NCBI GenBank assembly: GCA_030549775.1
Contig: CM060178.1
Coordinates: 72,110,652 to 72,174,651 of the forward strand
Length of the DNA: 64,000 nucleotides
Reading direction: 5' to 3'
Source of the DNA: Tamarix chinensis
Taxonomy: Eukaryota > Streptophyta > Magnoliopsida > Caryophyllales > Tamaricaceae
Below are positions 10,770-21,805 of the stretch, piece by piece (position 1 is the stretch's first letter; every line of letters starts with the position of its first letter). A program made the translations under genes and the position numbers. Under the pieces are notes generated by a model. It was given only the letters and a program-made list of their open reading frames with translations, was not told the origin of the DNA and searched no databases.

Positions 10770-11310
10770 TTCGATATTGAGAATTTTAATCAATCCATAA
10801 ATTTTAGAATATGGAAATTGAAGTTATAGGAAATCCTAATTCAAAATGGGTTAGAAAAGGCATTATCTAGTCATTCGAATAAGCCAGCTTCGATGATGGA
10901 TGAGATATTGAAGAAGCCGATCTGAAAGCCCTCTCTACCATAAAATTGTACTTGTCAAACAAGGCATTGTAGGAAGTGACAAAAGAATCAACAATGACTA
11001 TGTTGTGGTTGAATCCTGAGCTATTGTACATGACAACGTCGGTAGCAAATCAGCTACTGTTGAAGAGTAGGCTTCGTGACCTGAAACTAGGTAATGGTGG
11101 GTCCTTGAAATCTCATGTTGATGAATTTGATTATATTGTGATGGATTTACATAACATAGAAGTTAAATTAGATAATGAAGATTTGTCCATTATGCTACTA
11201 TGTTCTTTTCCTATAAGTTTTAAGTATTTTCATGAGACTATTTTATATAGGAAGGATGAGTTAGTCCTTAAGGATGTGAAATCACCTAGCTACAATAGGA
11301 GTTGATTGAT
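10770..11310 (+). pseudogene. Copia gag remnant
   Basis: The longest intact stretch (10976-11305) reads LLYMTTSVANQLLLKSRLRD, SLKSHVDEFDYIVMDLHNIE and KLDNEDLSIMLLCSFPISFK, which is the gag (UBN2-type) domain of Tnt1-like copia elements. The CCHC zinc knuckle expected near 11380 is not recognisable. Stops occur upstream of 10976. Confidence 0.8.
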
Positions 11311-11639
11311 AGTCAGTTAACTGGCAACAATACTTTTAGGAACTCATATAGTGAGGGATCGATAGCTAAGGGGAGGACAAATGAGTGAGAGTTTGGTGAC
11401 TGCAAGAAGTCTGTATCAAATTCAAAGAATTTGGTAGAAGAATTTGACATACTATTGGTATCACAAGAAGGAGCATATTTTTATCCTAATAGAAAGCTTG
11501 GTGTTATGTCTGGTGAGTCATCCGATATGAAGGATGATGCTACCATAGCTCATGATGACAATGATGGAGATGTGTTGTCGGCCACTAATAGAAAGACCAA
11601 AATCAGTGATAAATGGAGATGTGTTCTTATCATATATGT

Positions 11640-11920
11640 CTCAACTAAAGTTGGTTTCAGGCGTTTAAGATGACTTAGGGTCAAGTTGTCTTGATAGGCA
11701 ATGATGTTGCTCACAAAGTTGCTATAATTGGAATGGTGAAGGTGATGATGCATGATGGTGTGGTCAAGATACTGTCCAACTTGAGGTATGCCCCTAAGAT
11801 GACCAAGAACCTTATCTTTTTTAGTTCCTTGGATTGTAATGAGTATCGGTGTGTTGTTGAGGATGGTACTTTGAGAGTTAGAAAAGGGGCTCTGGTGTTG
11901 ATGAAGGGGAAGTGAGTCGA
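11640..11920 (+). pseudogene. Copia protease-region remnant
   Basis: Reading 11691-11915 gives MIGNDVAHKVAIIGMVKVMM, VVKILSNLRYAPKMTKNLIF and RVRKGALVLMKGK, the segment after the protease in Tnt1-like polyproteins (pattern GIGTI, VRYVPDLKKNLIS, KGALVVMKG). The catalytic DTGA/DSGA motif itself was not found. Confidence 0.75.
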
Positions 11921-11999
11921 GACACTATATGAGTTGGTGGGTTCTACTGTTGTAGAGACAATTTTTGTGACATCACTAAGGTTGTTAGACTCAAATTTT

Positions 12000-12840
12000 A
12001 TAAGACTATAGCACACGAGACATGGACACATAAGTGTAAAGGGTCTTACTAAGCTCTCTAAGAGGAGGCTACTAGATAGATAGAATACAAGTATTATGGA
12101 ATTCTATAAGTACAATGTATTTGGTAAGAAGATGTCGGTTAAAAAACTAAGCATATTAAGAGAGCGCTACTTGAGTATATTCATTCAGGTCTATGGGGTC
12201 TAGTGAGAGTTATCTCCAAAGATGTTTCATGATACTTACTCATATTTATTGATGACTTCTCTAGAAATATATGGATTTATTTCTTAATGCATAAGAATTA
12301 TGTGTTTGGTATTTTCAAATGCTAGAAGACCTTACTAGAGAAGTAGATTGGGAAGCAAGTTAAGTGTCTCAAAATAGATAATGGTCTTTAGTTTGTTTAG
12401 TAGAATTTCACTAATTTCTACTAAGACTAGATGATAGTGATACACTGTACTTGTGTTGGAAGACCATAGAAAAATGGAGTTACTAAGTGGATTAATAGAA
12501 ACCTATTAGAGAAGACTCATTGTATGTTATATCAAACAGGTCAAGGAAGAGATTTTTAGGCTAAGGCGGTTCACATGGGAGCATACCTGGTGAACTGGTT
12601 ACTTAAGGATTTGTATTCTGGTAAGCCAGTTGATTACTCTAATTTGTATGCCTTTGGTTTCCCTACTTATGCTTATGTGAATTATGGTAAAGTTGAGCTT
12701 AGAGTCAAGAAGGGTATCTTTCTTTTCTTTACATTTGAAGTGAAGAGATATAGGTTATATGACCCAATTGTATACAAGTTCTTTACTAGTAGGAATCATA
12801 CCTTGAATGGGTCTATGTTCCTCTAGAAGATTGAGTCTTG
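12000..12840 (+). pseudogene. Copia integrase remnant
   Basis: Recognisable segments are LEYIHSGLWGLVRVISKDVS, FIDDFSRNIWIYFLMHK, KIDNGL (from RTDNG), KNGVTKWINRNLLEK (from QNGVAERMNRTLLE) and VDYSNLYAFGFPTYAYVNYG. The DDE acidic residues are only partly kept: the catalytic Glu position in the NGVAER motif reads Lys here. Stops occur throughout. Confidence 0.8.
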
Positions 12841-13079
12841 TGATGGTGTATCTAAGGAGGTGGAGCAGGATAGTGCTTCGGGCTAGGTGGAGTTTGAGTT
12901 GGATGAAAGAGACCTTTTTGATATACCCATTATTTCTGAAGTGGGTGGATCCAAGCAGTAAGTGGAGCAAAAGGGCATTGCTTCAGGCAGAGTGTAGAGG
13001 ATTATTAAACCTCTAGTCAGGTATAATTTTGAAGAATTAGATGGTTATGCTTTATCTAGTGTAGAGATAATTATTGATG

Positions 13080-14060
13080 TGCATGAGCAAGCATCATTCT
13101 TAAAGAATATTGAGAGTTCTGATTCTACTAAGTGGTGTGCTGCTATGGAGGAGGAGATGGAGTCCTTATTAAAGAATCGGACATTGGAACTTGTGAAGGC
13201 ACCTAGGAAGAAGAAGATAGTTAATTGCAAATGGGTGTATGAGTTCAAATAGGGAGCTCCAAGGGTCGAGAAACCAAGGTACAAGGATCGCTTGGTTGTA
13301 TATGGATTCAATCAGTTTCTAGGTGTGGACTATAATGAGGTATATTCTCATATGGTTAGACATACTTCTATTTATACTTTACTTGTGCTTGTGGCTATGG
13401 ATGATCTAGAGTTAGAGCAGTTGGATGTTAAAGCTACATTTTTGCATGGTGAGATGGAGGAGGAGATTTACATGTGATAACCTGATCGGTTTTTTATTAA
13501 GGGGTTGCATAATCATGTGTGATTATTGAAGAGGTCATTGTATGGTTTAAAGTAGTCTCCTAGACAAAGGTATAAATAGTTTGATCAATTTATGCTTGAG
13601 CATGGTTTCTTCAGGAGTGAGTATGATGGATGTGTGTACCTAAAGGAGATAAAGGATAACTCTCTTGTGTATCTTTTGCTATATGTTGAGGGCATGCTTG
13701 TTACAACAAAAGATATGTCTAATGTTGATAAGGTAAAGGCTATGCTAAAGAGTGAGTTTGAGATGAATGATTTTAAAGGTATAAAGAGAATCCTTGGCAT
13801 GGAGATCATAAGAGACCATGAGTAGAAGCTTTTGTACTTGTTACAAGAGTCCTATGTGAATAAGGTACTACATATGATGGATGCCAAGACGGTGAGTACT
13901 CCATTGGCTAATCATTTCAGATTGTTAGCATGGATTGTCCTAAATCCAAAGAGGAAAAGGAGTTCATGGATATTGTTCCATATTCGAATGTTGTTGGTTG
14001 CATCATGTATGCTATGGTGTGTACTCAGTTGATATTGCTCAAGATGTTAGTGTGGTGATT
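13080..14060 (+). pseudogene. Copia reverse transcriptase remnant
   Basis: Blocks are MEEEMESLLKNRTLELVKAP, NCKWVYEFK, LEQLDVKATFLHGEMEEEIY and EYDGCVYLKEIKDNSLVYLL. The catalytic YVDD reads YVEG (13682-13693), then KRILGMEIIRDHE and VNKVLHMMDAKTVSTPLANH. Loss of both active-site aspartates makes the enzyme dead independently of the stops. Confidence 0.85.
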
Positions 14061-14189
14061 TGGTATATGGCAAATTCGGGGAAGGATCACTGATAAGCAT
14101 TGAAGTGAATTCTGAGGTATTTGAAGGGTACTACATCATCTTGTATAGAGTATGGGAGATTAGTTAATTCACTGGTTGGGTTTGTAGAC

Positions 14190-14640
14190 TCTGATTGTGG
14201 TGGAGACCTTGATAAAAATAGATCCACTAGTTGATATGTTTTCTATCTTATTGGTTTAGACATTAGCCAGAGGTTTTCCTTGCAGGATGTGATGGCTTTA
14301 TCCACTACTAAGGCAGAGCATATGGCTTTGACAAACATTTTTCAGGAAGTAGTGTGGCTTGGTATTTTAGTATGTGAGATGGGGTTTGGTTATGGTGCTC
14401 TAGGTATTTGAGGTGATAGTCAAAGTGCTATCTGTTCAGTGAACAATCAAAATTATTTCCATCATTGAATGAAGAATATTGACATTGTGTATCACTTTAA
14501 TTGAGGTACTATTCCTACAGGCAAATTTGAGTTGGAGAAAGTGGGTACTTTGGGTAATCAGGATAATATGCTAATGAAGCCATTAACCGTGGATAAGTTT
14601 GAGTGTTTCTCGGACTTGATTGGTGTTCATAGACCATGAG
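14190..14640 (+). pseudogene. Copia RNase H remnant
   Basis: VMALSTTKAEHMALTNIFQE corresponds to the ALSTTEAEYMA motif. GDSQSAI (normally CDSQSAI) and LEKVGTLGNQDNMLMKPLTV follow, ending at a stop near 14640. The ~75 bp to the PPT hold no further coding. Confidence 0.8.
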
Positions 14641-14718
14641 GCCCTTTGTTGGGCTAAGGGTTTTTTGGAGAGGTCTTTGCATGTCATGTGTCATAAATAC
14701 TGCATCAAGGTAGATAAT

Positions 14719-15267
14719 TGTGAGCTTTGACTGGGTATTTGATGCACAACAAAATATTGTGTTGGTTCATGCAGGTTTTAGAGAAGTTATGTATAGATTT
14801 GTGAGTTCTAGAATAAACACAAGGGACTTGTGTTTATTAACATGGGCTGTGTTTATTCCTACAATAGGTGATGTGAGTTTTAGCCAAAAAGTTGAGAGAA
14901 GATAAATAAACACCGAGGGGTGTTTCTCAAATATGGACCGTATTTTTTCTTTATTTTCTAAACATGCTATTTTTCTCTGTAGGGTTTTCTCTAGTATAAA
15001 AGAGATATGAGAGAATCCTAGCCGTTAAGATGTGCCACCTAACTTCTTCTTCTTCGCTATAGAATTCTCCATTAAAAGAGAAATATATATTTGTGTAATT
15101 GATTGATTTATTTGTTTAGCCATCCTGTAATTACACAAGAGTATGAATAAAGATCTCTAATTTTTCCTTAATTATTCTGTTTTGTGATTGAATCACCAAT
15201 TTTTTATCATATTTTTTTTTATTCTGATTTTAGTTTGGATTCATTCAATCACCTTAATTTCACAACA
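14719..15267 (+). repeat. Copia 3' LTR (549 bp)
   Basis: It begins TGTGAGCTTTGACTGGGTAT and ends TTTCACAACA. The TATA box TATAAAAGAG lies at 14995-15004. It is followed by the right TSD copy CTTAA (15268-15272). Confidence 0.9.
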
Positions 15268-15314
15268 CTTAATCCTAACAAATTTTATTAGTTTAATTAC
15301 ATTTTTATTGTTTT
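15268..15314 (+). pseudogene. MSL pseudogene intron 2, resumed after the copia insertion
   Basis: The segment tcctaacaaattttattagt then ttaattac matches the intact MSL intron 2 segment (minus strand of about 30437-30462, accaatcctactagtttaat then tgc). Together with 10150-10165 it rebuilds a continuous intron around the TSD. The next insertion, C1, follows at 15315. Confidence 0.75.
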
Positions 15315-16229
15315 TGTAACACCCCCCAAATTTTGGAACTTTTGTTTTAAAAAGTTAAAAGAGGAAGTCAAAACACAAAATGTGGGGATGTAACACCGTA
15401 TCCAACATAGAAGAGGCATTCAGGGGCTCAAGAAAGGAACCCTTCAGTACTATAGTATTGAGTAACCATTTATATAGGACTAATATGTAGGGCCTACATG
15501 CAACACATCAGTTGTCATACACCAAACACATGAACATGAAATTAGACATATATAAACTAGCATACAATAATCATTTGAATGGCTACACGCATCAAGATTA
15601 TAGGTCACATAGGCTCATTCACTATGAAATAATAAAACTTACTAAGGGAGCATCCAAGCGATGCTTTTTGTAGTATAATTAGAGACCCAACATCACACTC
15701 AACCATGCACACCATCCACTCAACTCAAAGGCAGGCTCATAGGTCCATCAATACAATACCAAACCCAATCCATCCTAATAGGCACCTAGGTTGCTACCAT
15801 ATCACACTAGTAGCTCATAATAGTTCTGAAATGCCCCAAAAATTTCTAATTTTAAATATTCTATTTAAATAAGGTTTTATTATGAAAATTAATTAAATAA
15901 ATTATTTTTATAAAAGGAAATTAAGTAGAGCTATTTAAGAAGAAAACAATAAATAATTTTTATTAGAAAAGTTTTGGTATTTGAGCTAATAAACGATTTT
16001 ATTTTAAAAATTAATTAAATAAATTATTTTATTTAAAATAAGAAGGAGAAAATAGTTTCAAACAATAAATAATTTTTATTAGAAAATGTTTTGCTAATTA
16101 AAAAGGAATTTATGGAAAATCTTTTAAAAATCCTAATTTAGACTAAAAAGGGAATTTAAATATTATTTTATTCAATATTATTATCCTAAATATTCAGATT
16201 AATTTAATTGGCCCTAACCTAATTATTTT

Positions 16230-17470
16230 TCTCTTTTCCTTTTTCCCTTTTACTTTTTCTTTCTTCCTTTTTCTTTCTTCTTCTTTCTTTTTCTTTTTCC
16301 TTACCTTCCCCGACCTGGGCCATCTCACGGCACAAGTCTCCTCCCTCCTTCTTGCCTTCGGCACAGGCCGTTCCCGCGGCCCAAACTCGCTTCATTTAAC
16401 CTCGCGCGGCTTTTTGATTTGTCTTACCCTAGAGCGCCGCGTTTTATTAAACCCTTCCCCTCCTTGTGTCGACCGGCCCGGTCTCCCCTCTTTTCTTTTC
16501 TTTTCTTTCTTCCCTAGACCACTGATCCAGCCCTTTCTTCCTCCTTTCTTCTTCCCCCAGCCCTTCGCACCGTTCCCGTCACCGACCTGCACCTGCACCG
16601 CCGCCCGCCCTGGTTTTTCGCCGCCGGTTACGCTTTATTGACCGGTCGTTTCTTCTCCGCTCTTCTCCCCCTGAATCGCTGGCCCTTTTGACCCAACCCA
16701 TCTCCCCTTTTCTCGCCCACAAATCCCTTCTTCCTACGTAACAACCCTTGCCCCGTTTGACTTATACCGGCCAACCCTCGCTGCCAGTAACCCTAACCCT
16801 GCTTTCCCTACTCTCGAGCCGATCCACAGACCCTAACCTCTCATTTACACTCTATAAATACCTCACATAACAGCCCTATGTCGAGCTTTTAATTTCTACC
16901 GAGAAAAATGATCCTTTTCGCCGCCGCCACTTTAGACGCCAGCCCTACCACCTTCTGCCAACGCCGCCACCCACTTCACCTACCAAACTCTTCCTAGCAC
17001 CACCCTCTAGCTAACCAAATGTCCCATATCCCTCGATTCTTCCTGCACAAGCCACCCCAGCTGTGCGTAGTAGCCTTCTCGATTAACCTTATTTTTCTGT
17101 CTCCGCCACCCTTCGAACCACCTTTAGCCACCCCTTCCGCTGCTTCTTTCACCTCCCAAAATTTAGTGCAGACCCTCCTATATCTCCCCTACCTTTATTT
17201 TCCTCTTCCTCCCTCTCCTCCTCTCTTTCTCTCCTTCTCCTCCATTCGACCACCGCCGCCGCCGCCGCCGTGAGCCGCCACCTTTGGCTACGCTGCCACC
17301 TCCATTCTATTCCTCTCCACCTGGGAAACCCTAAACACCCCATCTCCCACCTCCATTATGCCTCTCGTTTTCCCAGCATTTAACTTTCCCCTCTTTCTTC
17401 TCTTTTTCCGGCCACCACCGCCACCGCCATGCACCACCGCCGGTGTTGCCTATCCCCTCCAGCCTAAGGT
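16230..17470 (+). other. GC- and pyrimidine-rich leader of A2
   Basis: This is a strongly strand-asymmetric C/T-rich stretch with Pro/Ser/Leu-rich reading frames (for example 17019-17273) of low complexity. I see no protein family and regard them as by-products of composition. It corresponds to 46600-47650 in A3. Confidence 0.6.
16853..16860 (+). promoter_or_regulatory. LTR TATA box (A2)
   Basis: TATAAATA occurs in the context ctctataaatacctcacata. The A3 copy has TATAAATA on its sense (minus) strand at 47054-47061, also just downstream of the GC-rich region, so the box is conserved between two copies and likely marks the U3/R boundary about 30 bp downstream. Confidence 0.7.
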
Positions 17471-17545
17471 TGAACCCTAGACCCTCTCAACCCTTTTCCC
17501 TATTTTTTATAAGCCTTAATTTAATTTATTTAATTTATTTGAATA

Positions 17546-17552
17546 TAAATAC

Positions 17553-17609
<57 letters not shown>

Positions 17610-18110
17610 CATCATCATTTATATTTTTAATATGTATTATTATTATTATTATTAATGTTTTGATTATTATTTCTTTTGAGGGCTAAAGCCCTATTGTATT
17701 TTTAATTCGATTTTATTATTATTCTTCTTATTATTTCTATTATTACTATTATTAATATTAATATGTTATTATAATTATAATTATAATTGTTTTTATTTTT
17801 ACTATTTTGAATTACTACTATTATTATTTCATTATTAATATTACAACTCTTTTACTATTAGTTTTTCTATTATTATTATTATTATTATTATTATCATTAT
17901 TATTATTATTTCATCACTATTATTATTACTAAATTTGGTTATTTATTTTACTAATATTATTATTATTAGTATTATTTTAGTAAAGGGGTTGAAGCCCTTA
18001 TTTCACTATGTTTTTGAGTAATGTCCTTTTATTATTATTGTTACTATTTTTATTATTCTTATTATTATTAATATTGATATTATTTTTGGTATTTTTGCTA
18101 TTATTATTTT
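17546..18110 (+). repeat. ATT-rich microsatellite region of A2
   Basis: A (ATT)n run at about 17549-17606 is followed by scattered ATT/ATTATT tracts to 18110. A3 carries the same repeat in the same sense at 46090-46560. Confidence 0.85.
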
Positions 18111-18372
18111 AATATTTTATTAAAGGCCTAGCCTTATAATAAGTTAGTGTCTAATAGTTATTTAGGAGGGAAGCTAATTCTAGTATTTTCCCCCATAATA
18201 GGTGAGCCCAGTCAAAGCCATCAGATGGAATAGGAGCGTGCACCAAGACCGGTGACCTTTTAGGAAAGGGTGTTACTAAGGCCTTTTGTGTGCTTATATG
18301 CATTATGTACTTTATATGCTATGTATTCTATGTTTATCATTATTAATTATTTCGTATATGGTATGATGTGGA

Positions 18373-18380
18373 GTTGAAGT
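18373..18380. repeat. hAT TSD GTTGAAGT, left copy
   Basis: GTTGAAGT is repeated exactly at 19418-19425. An 8-bp TSD is characteristic of hAT transposons. Confidence 0.9.
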
Positions 18381-19095
18381 TAGAGATGGCAATGGGTCGG
18401 GTCTGGATCGGGTCCATCGAGATCCAGACCCAGACCCGTTTATTTTAGAAGATCCAGACCCGGTCCAGATCCAACGGGTCTCAAAATTTCAGACCCAGAC
18501 CCGGCGGGTCCGGCGGGTAATCAGGTCCTAAACGGGTCCTTAACGGGTCCAGATATTTTGTGTCTAAAAAATATATTAATTCATGCTGTAAATAGTAAAT
18601 ACTGAGAGGAGGGGAGGTCGGGGACTCGGGGTGCAATGGAAACTTCGAAGCTCGAAGTTTGAATAGGCATGGACGCGTGGGGCCGTGGGGGGAGTCGGGT
18701 TGGTGTCTTGGTGACTGCCTGACAAGGTGGTGCAGTGCAGCGAGCCAGCGACAAGCCGACAACCTGTTGTCCTTGACGTCGACGGTGTCGGAAGATGAGA
18801 TCGAGAGTTCGAGACTCGTCCCGTCGTCTGTTGTCCTCGACCAGTCGCCAGTCGCCACTCCACTGTTGAGCTTGAGCACGATCAACTGATCGAGTATCGA
18901 GTATCGACTGTTGAGTGTTGAATCTGTTGATTGTTGAAGTTGAAGTCTTGAAGAACAGAGAGAGAGAACAGGGAGAGTCGGAGAGAACAGAACAGAGAAC
19001 AGACTCTTTTGAGTCTGTTCTTCCGTTCTTCGCATGAGCCGTGAGCGTGAGTGATAGAGTGAGTCACAGCCTCACAGCCACAGAGGGGGCACAGG

Positions 19096-19111
19096 TAGGG
19101 ATGGCAATGTG
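19096..19111 (+). repeat. Internal copy of the hAT terminus
   Basis: TAGGGATGGCAATGTG matches the outer terminus TAGAGATGGCAATGGG in direct orientation, about 715 bp inside the element. Confidence 0.7.
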
Positions 19112-19202
19112 CGGCACAGGTCAGGGACTTAGGGCTGCCGGCTGCGCGACTGTTGAGTGTTGAATAAGTAAGAGTAGTGACATTAGGGTTTAATGGATTA
19201 TG

Positions 19203-19204
<2 letters not shown>

Positions 19205-19251
<47 letters not shown>

Positions 19252-19256
19252 AAAAA
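19205..19256. repeat. (TA)n and poly-A tract in the hAT element
   Basis: A run of about 20 TA units at 19206-19246 is followed by ttaaaaaaaaaaa. It is a simple repeat with no other content. Confidence 0.9.
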
Positions 19257-19425
19257 AGGGTCTGGGCCGGGTCTGGGTCTAAAATAATAGGATCCAGATC
19301 CAGACCCGTTTATTTAGGTCCAGACCCACCGGGTCTAAAAATTACAGATCCAGACCCTGTATTAACGGGTCGGGTCCGCCGGGCCTGGGCCGGGTCCTGG
19401 ACCCATTGCCATCCCTAGTTGAAGT

Positions 19426-20590
19426 ATGTTTTTGTATGGCATGTGTACTATGTGTATGTGATGATATGTGTTATAACCCTATAAGACATGCATGAGAGGA
19501 TGTTGATGTGGTTTGTGTGGGAGAAAGAATGAAAAAGGAGGATGGGGAAAGGGGATGATCAAAGGAGGTGAGTTGACCTAATTATTTTAATGATTCATGA
19601 GTGGAAGAATAAAATGGGAATTTTAGGGTTTCGTGTGGGGGAATCTAATTTATTATTTTTATGATTTTGTGTGGGATAGTTTAATTTATGGTGTTGTATG
19701 AGAGAATCTAATTTATGGTTTAGATGATTTTGTATGGGAGAATGTAATATATGATGTTATATGGGACAATCTAATTTATGGTTTATATGGGAGATTATAA
19801 TTTATGGTTTTATGTGGAAGAATCTAACTTATGGTATTGTATGGGAGAATCTAATTTGTGGTTATGAATGGGAGGATCTAATCAATTGCATTATATGGAC
19901 AAATCTTTGGGTTCTCTATGGTTTGAATCTAGGGTTTGGTATGGATGGATCTTTGGTTTGTGTGGATTGAATTTAGGGTTTTGTATGACGGAAGCTAGGG
20001 TTTGCAAGGTGGTATTAATGGTTGTATGGGGGTATTAGGGTTGCATGGTGGTATTAATGGTGGTATGGTGGTATTAGGGTTTGCATGGTGGAGTTAGGGT
20101 TTTACATAGGAGTTAATGATTGCATAGGATTTAGGGTTTGTATGAAAAGTTGATTTGGGATGTGAGGATGGTAATGTAAGCGTTGTTTGGATGGTTGAAC
20201 CCTTTGGATGGAAAATAGTACGTGGATCATTATAGGGGTATGGAGGAGACTGAATTAGGGTTTGGAGTGATTAACTATGGGTTGTTGTGATTAACTAGGG
20301 TTGGAGTGGCTAATGGTGGTTTGTTGTGGTTAACTAAGGTTTGGAATGGCTAATTATGGTTGTTATGGTTAAATAGTAAATAGGGTTTGGAGTGGTTAAC
20401 TATGGTCTGTTGTGGTTAATTAGGGTTTGATGTGGCTGCTTAGAATTTTTGTTGTATCATGTGTATTTAGTGATTAAAGTATAATTATGATGGTAGAATT
20501 TATGATTTGTGATGTGTGATGATTCATGCATGTCCATGATGAAAGCTTTTGAATAAGATACTTAAAACATTAATCACGTAAAGTGGAAGA
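19426..20590 (+). other. A2 LTR body with degenerate ~35-bp repeats
   Basis: Loose tandem units of the type tatgggagaatctaatttat (19680-19900) and tagggtttggagtggttaac (20250-20430) fill this part. No gene was recognised. The short frame at 19761-19970 only reads through these repeats. Confidence 0.6.
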
Positions 20591-20740
20591 TGTTGAGCCG
20601 GATCCAGACCGACCCACCGGTTAGAAATAGTGGTTAAGACATGATGTCCTATGTGTAACCGGTCCACCGGTAATAATAGTGGTGTGGCTTTGTCCCGCAA
20701 GTGACCGGCCCACCAGCAATAATATTGGGGTGTTCCTGTA
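20590..20740 (+). repeat. CCGGTCCACCGG...ATAATAGTGG block in A2
   Basis: Units such as aaccggtccaccggtaataa and ttagaaatagtgg are the reverse-complement form of the A1 and A3 blocks, as expected for the plus-oriented copy. Confidence 0.75.
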
Positions 20741-21587
20741 CTCGCATGGATTTGATAAAAGGCATGATGTGAATTGAATTCTGATCAAAGATTAATTAAA
20801 TGATTAATCCGGACTATAAATGGGCCTTTGTACTTTTACCTGAATGGTTCATATGCCTTTATGTTGTTATGTTGGATTATGCCCTTTTATTATTCTACAT
20901 GGATTATATGTTTATGTGTTGGCCTTAGTGCTCGGTTACCTTACTCAGTACGTAGCGTACTGATCACCCTTTTCATGGGTGTTGCTCATTCCCACGAGTA
21001 GTATGCCCTTCTGACTTTGTGCAGGTGGGCGAGACATCAGTCGAGGCTGAGTGTTGAGCATGTTTTGGCTTGAAGTTTGAGAGTAGCGTAGCCGGATCCA
21101 CTCTTCTTGTTATCCTATTTATTTCTATTATTTCTTCTTGTATCTGATTTATCCTGTTTGATTTATTACCTCGTATTAAATATTTTAAATAAACCTTTTT
21201 ATCAATTGTAAGGCTATTCCCTCCGAAGAATTTTGATTTCGCACTCTGATTTCTATTTGATTCATGATTCTTTACGCGCACTCTGATTTTTATGTATGAT
21301 CTTTCTTGTTCTTTTATGAACTATTGGTTTGAGTTTAATGTTAATAATTCTCTTTAGCCTTAGCACTTGGTACTCAAACGGTCAGAGAGAATCGGGTTGG
21401 TACTAGGTGTGGCGGTAGCATCCCCATAATTCACGGGTTTTAATTTAATCATTTCTATTTTAATTATTTCCGCTTTCCAAAAAAAAGTAGTGAATTTTGG
21501 GGTGTTACAAGTTCATTCATTATTATCTTGACTCAAGCCATTAGTTTGGATATTAGTTATCTCTTTAATTATATCCATGTAGGTTTG

Positions 21588-21805
21588 ACGCCCCACTATT
21601 CTCATCGATGGTCCGGTAACTATATAATACAACCTAGGGCAACATGCTCCTAGCCACTATTATAACCAGTGGACCGGTACATATGATATAATCAAGGATA
21701 GAAAGCTCCTGTCCATTATTATAATCGGTGGACCAGTTCAAATGATATAAATAAGGGTAGAATGCTCCTAACCACTATTATAACCAGTGGACCAGTACAT
21801 ATACT
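21588..21805 (-). repeat. CACTATTAT...GTGGACCGG block in C1
   Basis: Four units of about 59-63 bp, such as cactattataaccagtggac then cgg, are separated by aaggatagaaagctcctgtc-type spacers. They match the C2 block at 40375-40870 in reverse complement. Confidence 0.8.

Larger units (their letters stand above)
10166..15267 (+). mobile_element. Complete-structure, inactive Ty1/copia retrotransposon
   Basis: This 5,102-bp element has paired LTRs (10166-10711 and 14719-15267), a 5-bp TSD (CTTAA), an initiator-Met-type PBS, a PPT-like AAGGTAGATA at 14707-14716, and gag-protease-integrase-RT-RNase H remnants in copia order. Coding sequence resembles the Tnt1/Tork group (YVNYGKVELRVKKGIFL, LEQLDVKATFLHGEMEEEIYM). 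Stops are frequent and the RT active site is changed, so it is dead. The LTRs differ at many positions, suggesting an old insertion. It sits in intron 2 of the MSL pseudogene. Confidence 0.93.
18381..19417. mobile_element. Non-autonomous hAT transposon (1,037 bp)
   Basis: Terminal inverted repeats are TAGAGATGGCAATGGGTC at the left and GACCCATTGCCATCCCTA at the right (one mismatch in 18). The exact 8-bp TSD GTTGAAGT supports hAT. Sub-terminal regions are packed with GGGTC/GACCC motifs in both orientations, the usual arrangement of hAT transposase-binding sites. No transposase was recognised; the 184-residue minus-strand frame at 18481-19035 has no hAT features. An internal copy of the terminus lies at 19096-19111. 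Confidence 0.9.
15827..21509 (+). mobile_element. Solo LTR A2 (large LTR, plus orientation) carrying a hAT element
   Basis: It begins TGAAATGCCCCAAAAATTTC, ends TTTTGGGGTGTTACA and is flanked by AGTTC (15822-15826 and 21510-21514). It is 5,683 bp long; subtracting the hAT insertion and its 8-bp TSD gives 4,638 bp, almost the length of A3 (4,631 bp). Landmarks in order are pyrimidine/GC-rich leader, TATA box, ATT microsatellites, CCGGT repeats, and the ccttagcacttggtact terminal block. No gag or pol is present. It lies inside C1. Confidence 0.85.

Noticed and set aside
18481..19035. 184-residue frame as hAT transposase
   Set aside because: No BED finger, no catalytic motifs, no hATC dimerisation motif; low complexity at both ends.
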